This document shows positions 1 to 7,085 of a stretch of DNA of 26,088 bases, piece after piece; the stretch's first letter is position 1; the number at the start of each line of letters is the position of its first letter. Made by a program: the position numbers and the translations under genes. This DNA is from Clostridiales bacterium (GTDB lineage: Bacteria > Bacillota_A > Clostridia > Christensenellales > Aristaeellaceae), in contig JAAYZL010000265.1 in the NCBI GenBank assembly GCA_012514855.1, positions 1-26,088 on the forward strand. The letters are read 5' to 3'. Under the pieces are notes generated by a model that saw only the letters and a program-made list of their open reading frames with translations, was not told the origin of the DNA and did no database searches.

Positions 1-189
1 AAAAACCCGCGGCACATCGTGTCGACCGAGCAGTTCATGGAGCGCGTGTGGGGCTGGGAGTCGGACGTCGGCGTCAGCATCGTCTGGGTGTACATCTCCA
101 ACCTGCGCAAGAAGCTTTTGGAGCTCGGGGCGCGCGTCGAGATTCGCGCGACGCGCGGCGTCGGATACTCCGTGGAGGCGGCGAGATGA
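1..189 (+). CDS. Response regulator, OmpR/PhoB winged-helix C-terminal end (partial)
   Basis: Only the last 62 residues are in the window; the start lies to the left. The visible part is the C-terminal winged-helix DNA-binding domain of an OmpR/PhoB-type response regulator. It shows the FMERVWGWE segment, the recognition-helix region with VWVYISNLRKKL, and the closing hairpin with TRGVGYSVE, all characteristic of Trans_reg_C domains. The stop codon overlaps the start of the next gene (ATGA at 186-189), so the two are translationally coupled and form one two-component system. The receiver domain and target genes cannot be seen. Confidence 0.93.
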   Translation, partial: KNPRHIVSTEQFMERVWGWESDVGVSIVWVYISNLRKKLLELGARVEIRATRGVGYSVEAAR

Positions 190-1406
190 TCGGGCGGCTT
201 CGGAAAAAGTTCATCGCGATCTGCATGGCCTCGGTGTTTCTCGTGATGGCCGTCGTGGTGCTGCTCATCAACGGCGTGAACGCGCGGCGCAGCGACGGCA
301 TGATCGACTCGATGCTCGCGGCGATCGCCCACAACAAGGGCCGCTTCCCGCGCGCGGAGGAATCCGACCGGCGCCCGCCGCGGGAGCGCTGGCCGTTCGC
401 GTCGGCGGAGGCGCCGTTCACGACCAGGCATTTCTCGGTGCTGCTGTCGGACGGCGGCGAAGCGCTCGAGACGAACACCGAGTCGATCGCGGCGGTCACC
501 GGGGACGAGGCCGTCGAGTACGCGCGCGAGCTCCTCGAAAAGGGCCGCGCGTCCGGCTGGAAGGGCGTCTACCGGTATCTGAAAACCGATGCGGAGGGCG
601 GGGTATTGTTCACGTTCCTCGATTCCTCGGAGGCGCTTGGCTCGCGGCAGCAGCTTCTGCTGATCTCGTCGACGGTCGCGCTTCTGAGCTGCGGCGCGGT
701 GTTCGTGCTCGTGCTGCTGCTCTCCGGGCGCGCGATACGCCCCATCGCCGAGAGCGTCCGCCGCCAGCGGCAGTTCATCACCGACGCCGGGCACGAATTG
801 AAGACGCCGCTGACGATCATCTCCGCGAACTGCGAGATTCTAAAGATCAACCAGGGCGACAGCGAGTGGCTCGAAAGTGTCCGCGGCCAGACCGACCGGA
901 TGCGAAAGCTCGTCAACAACCTCGTCGCGCTCTCCCGGATGGACGAGGAGCAGCCGCGGATCGAGCGCCGGAAATTCTCGATCAGCGACGCGGTGTACGA
1001 CACCGCCGCGGCGTTTTCGTCGGCGGCGGAGCGGGAGGGGAAGCGGCTGATCGTGAACGTCGCGCCGGACTGCGAGTACGTCGGCGACGAGGCCGCGATC
1101 CGGCAGCTCGCGTCGATACTCGTCGACAACGCCGTCAAGTACGCGGACGCGGGCGGCGAGATACTGGTCGAGCTCTCTCCCGGAAAATCGCCGGTTCTCT
1201 CCGTAGAAAACAGCTTCAAAGCCGTGGCGACCTTGAAGCTGGACAGGCTGTTCGATCGTTTTTACCGGGGGGACCCCGCGAGAACCGGCTCCGGCAGCTT
1301 CGGGCTCGGGCTCTCGATCGCGCGCTCGATCATAGAGGCGCACCGCGGCTCGATCCGCGCGGAGCAAGCCGGACCGGGGCGCATCCGCGTGCGCGCGCGA
1401 TTGTAG
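186..1406 (+). CDS. Two-component sensor histidine kinase (HisKA/HATPase_c)
   Basis: A 406-residue membrane sensor kinase. The ATG at 186 is chosen because it overlaps the regulator stop (ATGA); the reading frame is open further upstream but that part lies inside the regulator gene. Residues about 9-31 are the first membrane helix, 32-155 an extracytoplasmic sensor segment with no recognised fold, and 156-180 the second helix. The H-box QFITDAGHELKTPLT has the phospho-accepting His203. The N-box is around VDN (Asn315), the F-box around FDRFYRGD (356-363) and the G2 box is GSGSFGLGLSIA (368-379). The usual G1 motif (DxGxG) is not evident: VENSFKA stands in its place. There is little room for a canonical HAMP linker between TM2 and the H-box. 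Its stop lies 3 bp from the stop of the convergent isomerase gene. Confidence 0.93.
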   Translation: MIGRLRKKFIAICMASVFLVMAVVVLLINGVNARRSDGMIDSMLAAIAHNKGRFPRAEESDRRPPRERWPFASAEAPFTTRHFSVLLSDGGEALETNTESIAAVTGDEAVEYARELLEKGRASGWKGVYRYLKTDAEGGVLFTFLDSSEALGSRQQLLLISSTVALLSCGAVFVLVLLLSGRAIRPIAESVRRQRQFITDAGHELKTPLTIISANCEILKINQGDSEWLESVRGQTDRMRKLVNNLVALSRMDEEQPRIERRKFSISDAVYDTAAAFSSAAEREGKRLIVNVAPDCEYVGDEAAIRQLASILVDNAVKYADAGGEILVELSPGKSPVLSVENSFKAVATLKLDRLFDRFYRGDPARTGSGSFGLGLSIARSIIEAHRGSIRAEQAGPGRIRVRARL

Positions 1407-1409
1407 CAG

Positions 1410-2798
1410 CTAGATCACGATGGTCTCGAAGCCCATCATCTTCCCGAACGCCTCGATCTCGCGAACATCGACGTCGTAGACCAGAGCCGAGTGGTGCGTG
1501 CCGCCGGCGAGCGAGAACTCCTTCAGGAACTGCGCGATCGGCTTCTTCGGCTTCATCCAGCCCTGGATCGAGCGCCGGTACGCGCCGAACTCCAATCCGG
1601 CGTCGAGCATCTCGACCGGGGACAGCGTCAGCGTGAAGCCCTCGCCCATCGGCGCGAGGTTTATGAACACGGACTTGCCCGGCCGCATGCAGCCGTAGGC
1701 CGCCGCGGTGTTGCCGCAGGAATTGTAGTTGAACTTGACGTCGGAGAGCACCGGCCGCCACTTGGCGAGGTTCAGGTTCAGTTCGCCCATGTGGTTGAGC
1801 AGGATCACGTTTTCCTTCCAGTCCGGGCAGAACATCTCGGTGAACGTCGTTCCCGGGTAGACCGAGCTGAGCGCGCCGACGAGCCCCGCGGTCAGGACGT
1901 CGCCCTCGCCCGCGTAGCCGAGGCCGCGCATCAGCATCTTCGAGCACTCGTGGAACGGCATCTTCGGCATGCCGCACTGGTCGAGCGTCAGGAAGTTGAC
2001 CGTGCACGCGGAGAGCCGCATGTCCTCCGCCCATTTGCGGATTGCGAGTCCGGACCTGAGCGCGAGCCGGTAATTATCGAAGTCCTCGATCTCAAACTGG
2101 AACCGCCGGCGGTCCCACGCGATCTCGGCGTCGATCTCCTCGTCGGTCACTTGGTCGACATAGCGCCGGACGGCGTCCGCGTCCATGTGGAACACCTCGG
2201 CGCCGATCCGCTTCCTGAAGTTCTCGGCCTCGATGAAGAAGTCGCCCATGCCCTCGAACGAGCCGCCGACCGAGCCGACGCGCGCGCTGCGATACGCCTT
2301 CCGGACGGCCGCGGCGCGGCAGAGCGCGGCGACCTCCGCGATGACCTCGCCGTGCAGCGCGTGCCCGGCGCAGATGTCGTAGCGCCGCCCGTTTTGCCGA
2401 AGCAGGTTGCACATGTCCTGCACGCCGTGTATGCCGTGGTTTTTCATGATGCCGCTCTGGTAGCCGGCCGTGGAAAGCAGCTCGTAGTCCGGCGTCGTGT
2501 CCAGCACGATGATCGGCGCGTCGAGCGAGAGCAGCGCCCCGATCGACTCCTCGGACGGCGAGTACGCGAGGTGCTGCGTGACGACCGCGTCGACGCCCGC
2601 CTCGTTGAACAGCTTCGCCGCCGCGTCGAACTCGGGCCTGATGCGGCAGACGTCGGCGACGACGACCTCGAGCCCCTCGCTCTCGAGCATCGACACGAGC
2701 GTGTGCATGTGCCTGACCAGCGGGTCGCGGGAGCGGGGGTTGCTGTCGTCGTAGAGCTTGATGTACAGCGGCAGATATCCGATCTTGATTGTCTTCAT
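1410..2798 (-). CDS. L-arabinose/L-fucose isomerase family sugar isomerase
   Basis: A cytoplasmic aldose-ketose isomerase of the AraA/FucI fold, 462 residues, close to the length of AraA. The four residues matching the AraA metal and catalytic ligands are visible: Glu298 in YAGEGD, Glu321 in TFTEMF, His336 in LLNHMGE and His435/436 in GGTHHSA. Their spacing (23, 15 and about 100 residues) is close to that of E. coli AraA (27, 17 and 100). The N-terminal part (about 1-150) is the Rossmann-like domain of the family. The sequence is not close enough to name the sugar; pentoses, 6-deoxyhexoses or an uncharacterised aldose are all possible. It is the last gene of operon A, starting 11 bp after the amidohydrolase stop, and likely feeds the kinase at the operon's head. 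Confidence 0.85.
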   Translation of the reverse strand: MKTIKIGYLPLYIKLYDDSNPRSRDPLVRHMHTLVSMLESEGLEVVVADVCRIRPEFDAAAKLFNEAGVDAVVTQHLAYSPSEESIGALLSLDAPIIVLDTTPDYELLSTAGYQSGIMKNHGIHGVQDMCNLLRQNGRRYDICAGHALHGEVIAEVAALCRAAAVRKAYRSARVGSVGGSFEGMGDFFIEAENFRKRIGAEVFHMDADAVRRYVDQVTDEEIDAEIAWDRRRFQFEIEDFDNYRLALRSGLAIRKWAEDMRLSACTVNFLTLDQCGMPKMPFHECSKMLMRGLGYAGEGDVLTAGLVGALSSVYPGTTFTEMFCPDWKENVILLNHMGELNLNLAKWRPVLSDVKFNYNSCGNTAAAYGCMRPGKSVFINLAPMGEGFTLTLSPVEMLDAGLEFGAYRRSIQGWMKPKKPIAQFLKEFSLAGGTHHSALVYDVDVREIEAFGKMMGFETIVI

Positions 2799-2809
2799 AG
2801 TCGCCTCCG

Positions 2810-3874
2810 CTATCCGTGGATGTCGCGCCGCGCGCCGTCGATGAGCTCCTTCGCGTTCAGGAAGAACGCGCGCCCGATGTCCTGTTTGTCGAGCCCGACC
2901 GCCTTCGCCGCGCGCTTGAACGCGAGGATTTCCTCGTACATGAAGAACGTCAGCCTCTCGGCCTCCTCGGGCGAGACCTCGCGCAGGTGCGAGTCCTGCT
3001 TCGGGTCGCCGTACAGGCCCGGCGGGATCAGGTTTATGTAGGTGTTGTTCTCCTCGATGCGCCGCATGCGCATCCGGAGGATCGGCATGTCGCTGCCGAA
3101 CAGCACGCGCGACGCTCCCACGGCCTCGAGCAGCTTCGTCATCGCGAATTCGCAGGTGTTCGCGCAGAAGTCAAACATCAGGTCGGTGCACGGCGCGAGC
3201 ACCTCGAACGCGTTTCCGACGTCGCTCTCGGTGTACGCGCGGCCGATGTGCGCGATGATGAGCCGAAGCTTCGGGTATTTCTGCTTGATCTCGAGGATCT
3301 GCGCGAGGTTGACCGGGTCCCTGAGCCTCATGTGGCGCGGGATGTGCAGCATCACGATGCCGCCGATTCCGTCAAGCATCTTGAGCTGGTGGTGCGGGAA
3401 GAAGTCGAAGATGCGGATTTCCGCCTCGGGGAGGTACGCGGGCGAGAGGTCGAGGTACGACTTGACGCCGAGGAAGCCCCCTTCGCGGATATTTTGCTCG
3501 AGCTCCTCCGCGCCCTGGTTCGGGTGCGAGTAATAGAGCGCCGGAACGCCCGCCCTTTCCGAGCACTCGCGGATGTAGGCGTTGCCGGCGTCGAGGTTTT
3601 CGCGCCCGGCGCTCGCGAAGATCATCGGCGTCACGCGCTTTCCGGGGAACATCAGCCGGTACGTCTCCTGAAGGTCCTCGATGCTGTTGTCCTTCGCGAC
3701 GAGCGACGGCCACGTCACCGTGCGCTTCACCTCGCCGGGCTCCAGCGGCCTCCGCGGGCGCAGCTTTTCGAGCCACACGTGCGTGTGGATGTCGATCATC
3801 TCGTCCGGAAGGAAATCCTTCAACTCCCGTTCATACACCTGTCGGTCGTAGTCCGTCACCTGAAAAAGGCCCAT
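2810..3874 (-). CDS. Amidohydrolase family protein (COG2159-like, metal-dependent TIM barrel)
   Basis: A 354-residue member of the amidohydrolase superfamily, closest in pattern to the Amidohydro_2 group, which contains decarboxylases, lactonases and other hydrolases. Visible metal and active-site candidates are the HxH pair in DIHTHVW (His30, His32), His177 in MLHIPRH, His209 in IAHIGR and Asp262 in FGSDMP. The start at 3874 is preceded by GGAGGA with good spacing; a longer open frame to 3943 runs back into the permease gene and lacks support. There is no signal peptide, so it is cytoplasmic. It starts 10 bp after the permease stop and ends 11 bp before the isomerase, so it belongs to sugar operon A. 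An amidohydrolase here suggests a lactone, ester, amide or carboxylate intermediate. Its substrate is unknown. Confidence 0.82.
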   Translation of the reverse strand: MGLFQVTDYDRQVYERELKDFLPDEMIDIHTHVWLEKLRPRRPLEPGEVKRTVTWPSLVAKDNSIEDLQETYRLMFPGKRVTPMIFASAGRENLDAGNAYIRECSERAGVPALYYSHPNQGAEELEQNIREGGFLGVKSYLDLSPAYLPEAEIRIFDFFPHHQLKMLDGIGGIVMLHIPRHMRLRDPVNLAQILEIKQKYPKLRLIIAHIGRAYTESDVGNAFEVLAPCTDLMFDFCANTCEFAMTKLLEAVGASRVLFGSDMPILRMRMRRIEENNTYINLIPPGLYGDPKQDSHLREVSPEEAERLTFFMYEEILAFKRAAKAVGLDKQDIGRAFFLNAKELIDGARRDIHG

Positions 3875-3884
3875 ATTTTCCTCC

Positions 3885-4709
3885 TTACCCCTTGATCGCG
3901 CCCGCGACCAGTCCCTTGATGAAATACTTTTGCAACAGCGCAAACAGCGCGATGATCGGCAGCGACGCCATGATGATGCCCGCGAACGCGTAGCCGTACT
4001 CGGACACGTACTGCCCGAAGAACGAGTAGATCGCGACCATCAGCGTGGGCTTCCGGACGTTGTTCAAAAGCGACGCGCTGACGAGGTAGTCGTTCCAGAT
4101 GCCGATGCCCGCGCGAATCAGGCAGGTGGCGGTCACGGGCTTGAGAAGCGGCAGGAAGATCCTGAAATACACGCCGAACGTTGAGCAGCCGTCGATGTAG
4201 GCGGCCTCCTCCAGTTCCTTCGGCAGCGTCCGCATGAACCCCGTGTACAGGAACACCGAGAACGGCAGGTTCCACGCCGCCTGGATGAGCACGTTCCCCC
4301 AGAGCGAGCCGTAGAGCCCCATGTCCTTGATGAGCACGACGAGCGGGATCAGCGCGCCGATGAACGGGATGACCATGAGCGCGATGATCGACGAATAGTA
4401 GATGCGAAAGCCGCGGTGCTTGATCCGCGCGATCGCGAAGCCCGCGAGCGAGCCGAACAGCACGACCATCGCGAGCGACACGAGCGTGATGAAGCCGGTG
4501 TTCCCGAGCGCCTGAAACAGCTTCATCTTCTTGATCGCGTACGCGTAGTTGTCAAACGAGATCATGTCCGGCCGAACGACCAGCGGGAACTTGACGATGT
4601 CCACGCGCTTTTTGAACGCGCCGATCGCGAAGTAGTAGATCGGCAGCCAGAACACCGCCGTCGAGAGCGTGAGCGAGAGGGAGCCGAGGACTCTCTTGAA
4701 GATCTTCAT
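3885..4709 (-). CDS. Carbohydrate ABC transporter permease, MalG-like (CUT1)
   Basis: A 274-residue inner-membrane permease with about six hydrophobic helices. The EAA loop that docks the ATPase is visible near residues 184-211 (EELEEAAYIDGCSTFGVYF), with the conserved Gly. Length and motif match MalG/AraQ-type CUT1 permeases. The start at 4709 overlaps the stop of the upstream permease by one base (TGATG), with a GGAGG site inside the end of that gene, so the two subunits are translationally coupled. It should form a heterodimer with the preceding protein. No cognate ATPase gene is present in the operon. Confidence 0.93.
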   Translation of the reverse strand: MKIFKRVLGSLSLTLSTAVFWLPIYYFAIGAFKKRVDIVKFPLVVRPDMISFDNYAYAIKKMKLFQALGNTGFITLVSLAMVVLFGSLAGFAIARIKHRGFRIYYSSIIALMVIPFIGALIPLVVLIKDMGLYGSLWGNVLIQAAWNLPFSVFLYTGFMRTLPKELEEAAYIDGCSTFGVYFRIFLPLLKPVTATCLIRAGIGIWNDYLVSASLLNNVRKPTLMVAIYSFFGQYVSEYGYAFAGIIMASLPIIALFALLQKYFIKGLVAGAIKG

Positions 4710-5629
4710 CAGTAGATGTCCTCCCTCTTGCGCAGTACGAAGAGCTGCACGAGCGATATCGCCGTGATGATCAGAATCAATATGACGGCGAGCGCGGAGC
4801 CGACCCCGAACTTGCCGGACTGGAACGCGAAGAAATAGATGCGCTGCGTCAGAAGCCGCGTCGAATAGCCCGGCAGCCCGCCGGACACGAGCCACGGCAG
4901 CTCGTACATCTTGAACGCCGCGATCGACGTCGTCAATACGTTGATGGTGATCGACGGGGCCATCATGGGGATCGTGATGTGGCGGCGGATCTGGCCCATG
5001 CTCGCGCCGTCGATCGCCGCGGCCTCGTGAAGCTCCGGCGAGATGCTCTGCAGTCCCGCGAGGAAGATCACGATGCAAAGCCCCGCCTGCGCCCAGACCG
5101 CCGCGAGGATCACCGCGAGGTTCGTCAGCCCGTAGGTCTCGAGCCAGTTGACCGGCGAGAGGCCGACCATCTTCAAAATCGCGTTGATGACGCCGTTGTT
5201 GTAGTTGTACATGATGCGCCAGACGATGCCGACGACGGAGCCGCTCAGGATGCACGGGAAGAACCAGAGCGTGCGGAACAGGCCGCGGCTGAACCGGCCG
5301 CGGTTCCTGCTGTCGAGCGCCAGCGCGAGTATGAACGAGAGCACGATCACGAGCGCCGTCGTCCCGATCGCGAACGCGAAGGTCGCGACGGCCATCTGCC
5401 AGAAGCCCTCGGTCGAGGGCAGGATTTTGTAGTTGTCGAGCGCGACGTAGGCCATGTCCTTGCTGACGCCGTTCCACTCGTGGAAGCTGTAGGAGATCAC
5501 GTTGATCAGCGGCACGACGATGAACAGCACGCACAACAACGTGGCCGGAATCAGAAACGCGACGCCCGTCCAGATGCGCGACCGCTCGAAGCTCGAATGT
5601 CTCGATCGGGCCGTGTGGGTCTGAGACAT
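4709..5629 (-). CDS. Carbohydrate ABC transporter permease, MalF-like (CUT1)
   Basis: A 306-residue multi-spanning permease of the MalF/UgpA type. It has a short cytoplasmic N-terminus, a first helix around VAFLIPATLLCVLFIVVPL and an EAA loop with ELHEAAAIDGASMGQIRRH. The ATG at 5629 is preferred because GAGGTG lies 7-8 bases before it; an in-frame GTG at 5638 lies right at that site. It pairs with the next permease to form the membrane channel for the sugar delivered by the solute-binding protein at 5702-6982. A GC-rich hairpin separates it from that upstream gene, which would allow lower expression than the binding protein. Confidence 0.93.
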   Translation of the reverse strand: MSQTHTARSRHSSFERSRIWTGVAFLIPATLLCVLFIVVPLINVISYSFHEWNGVSKDMAYVALDNYKILPSTEGFWQMAVATFAFAIGTTALVIVLSFILALALDSRNRGRFSRGLFRTLWFFPCILSGSVVGIVWRIMYNYNNGVINAILKMVGLSPVNWLETYGLTNLAVILAAVWAQAGLCIVIFLAGLQSISPELHEAAAIDGASMGQIRRHITIPMMAPSITINVLTTSIAAFKMYELPWLVSGGLPGYSTRLLTQRIYFFAFQSGKFGVGSALAVILILIITAISLVQLFVLRKREDIY

Positions 5630-5664
5630 GCCTTTCACCTCGGAATCAGGAATACACCAAGGGG

Positions 5665-5692
5665 CAAGGGGAGGCGCGGGCGCCTCCCCTTG
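5665..5692 (-). promoter_or_regulatory. Intercistronic GC-rich hairpin after the solute-binding-protein gene
   Basis: A perfect 13-bp inverted repeat: CAAGGGGAGGCGC at 5665-5677 and GCGCCTCCCCTTG at 5680-5692, with only 2 bases between. It lies just past the stop of the binding-protein gene and before the MalF-like permease. In the minus-strand transcript no clear U-run follows it, so it is better read as an mRNA-stabilising or partial attenuation element than as a full terminator. This matches the known situation in malE-malF, where a 3' stem-loop keeps binding-protein mRNA more abundant. Confidence 0.7.
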
Positions 5693-5701
5693 GAACCGGG
5701 C

Positions 5702-6982
5702 CTATTGCGCGGCCCTGTTGTAGGTCTTGAGAAGCTGGTCGATCTCCTGAATGGCGACGGCGGCGTCCTTGTTCCCGCCGTAGACGTCCTTCAAGGTCGT
5801 GCACGCGCCGTCCATGAACTCGTTCGTCCAGATGTTGAAGCCCATCTTCACGAACTTCGCGGCGTTCATCGCCGGCACGACCTCCGCGATCGCGGCCGGG
5901 AGCACGATCTGATCCGCGGTCATGGTCTCGAGCACCGGCACCGTGCCGCGCGCGTTCTGGATGATCTTGAAGTTCTCGGGCTGGAACACCCAGTTGAAGA
6001 AGATCTCGCGCGCCTCGACGACCTCGGGGGAATCCGCGGTGCCCGACAGGCCGAACGCGGTCTCCGGGGACACCGAGATCCACACGCCCTTGCCCGCGTC
6101 GTTGAACGGCGCGAGGATGGCCTTGACGTACTTCGCGTCGCCGGAGGCGGTCTCGATGCCGCTGCAGATGTTGTTCGCCGTCCAGTTGCCGGCGACGCAC
6201 ATCGCGGCGAGGCCGTCGGTCATCGCGGCGGTCACGTCGTCCTCGGTGTTCGCGGCGGTGCCGGGCAGCAGGTAGGGAACGAGCTGTCCGAGCCGCTCCG
6301 CGATCTTCGGGAAGGCCAGGAAGTCGAACGTTCCGGCCATGAACTGCTCCTCGTAGACGCCCAGGCCCAATTCGTCGCCGGCGACGTTGCCGATCAAGAG
6401 CTCGAGCATCATCCAGCAGTTCGTCGTCTTGTCGGCCGCGACCGTGAGCGGCGCGATGCCGGTCTTTGTCTTGATGTCCTCGCAGCACTGGATGAACTCA
6501 TCCCAGTTTTCCGGCGCCTTCGTCCAGCCCGCGTCCTCGAGGATCTTCATGTTCAGGTACAGTGTCGAGAACGCCGCGCCCTGCGTCAGGCCGAACAGCT
6601 TCCCGTCGTGGGTGAACGCCTCGCGGTACGACTGCGGGATGCTCTTGGAGACCTCGAGCGCGTTCAGGTCCATCAGCAGGCCCGCGTCGACGGAGTCGTA
6701 GAACGTGCTCAGGTTGTCCACCTGCCACACGTCCGGCGTGTCCTCCGCGGAGATGCGGGCGATGATGAAGTCGACGCCCTTTTCGCCCAGGCCCACGGCC
6801 TCGACGGTGATCCACGGGTACTCCTCCTCAAACTTGGGCTTCATGTACTCGTCCCAGGCGTCCGACCAGTCTGTCTGCACGATCCAGGTCTCCAGAATGA
6901 CGGGGGTCTTCTGCTCGGCGACGCCCGCGGTCATGGCGGACATCAGCAAGAGCGCGAGCAACAGGGCAAAAATCTTCCTCAT
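5702..6982 (-). CDS. Extracellular sugar-binding protein, family 1 (CUT1 ABC transporter)
   Basis: A 426-residue solute-binding protein that would deliver a sugar or oligosaccharide to the permeases downstream. The N-terminus is a Sec signal peptide (Arg-Lys, then a Leu/Ala-rich core) ending near AGVAEQ, with a plausible signal peptidase I site. No lipobox cysteine is present, which is unusual for a monoderm Bacillota binding protein. The mature chain has the family-1 pattern: an N-terminal strand followed by KPKFEEEYPWITVE, WDEFIQCCEDI and aromatic-rich binding segments. The start at 6982 is preceded by GGAGGAGAAGGAG. It follows the kinase gene after about 100 bp and precedes a stable hairpin. 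The ligand cannot be predicted. Confidence 0.9.
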   Translation of the reverse strand: MRKIFALLLALLLMSAMTAGVAEQKTPVILETWIVQTDWSDAWDEYMKPKFEEEYPWITVEAVGLGEKGVDFIIARISAEDTPDVWQVDNLSTFYDSVDAGLLMDLNALEVSKSIPQSYREAFTHDGKLFGLTQGAAFSTLYLNMKILEDAGWTKAPENWDEFIQCCEDIKTKTGIAPLTVAADKTTNCWMMLELLIGNVAGDELGLGVYEEQFMAGTFDFLAFPKIAERLGQLVPYLLPGTAANTEDDVTAAMTDGLAAMCVAGNWTANNICSGIETASGDAKYVKAILAPFNDAGKGVWISVSPETAFGLSGTADSPEVVEAREIFFNWVFQPENFKIIQNARGTVPVLETMTADQIVLPAAIAEVVPAMNAAKFVKMGFNIWTNEFMDGACTTLKDVYGGNKDAAVAIQEIDQLLKTYNRAAQ

Positions 6983-7085
6983 GGCTCCTTCTCCTCCTTC
7001 AATTCTCGGTCGCGTTGCGCTGTGGGGGGACGTTTTGCGAAAGTTTCCTCCTTACATGTCATTTTTGTCGCAAGACAAAGGGCGT

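Noticed and set aside
48..185. Upstream extension of the sensor-kinase reading frame to 48
   Set aside because: It lies inside the end of the response regulator gene in another frame; the ATGA overlap at 186-189 gives the proper start.
1491..3041. Long plus-strand open frame opposite the isomerase and amidohydrolase genes
   Set aside because: It is Arg/Val/Asp-rich with no domain, an expected antisense shadow of GC-rich coding DNA. Similar long shadows at 2816-3895, 4979-7108, 7386-8624 and 10960-13142 were set aside for the same reason.
6979..7062. Possible 27-codon leader peptide between the kinase and CUT1 binding-protein genes
   Set aside because: It starts without a ribosome site and simply ends over the binding-protein start. 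An AAGGAGG in the gap has no start codon at suitable distance.
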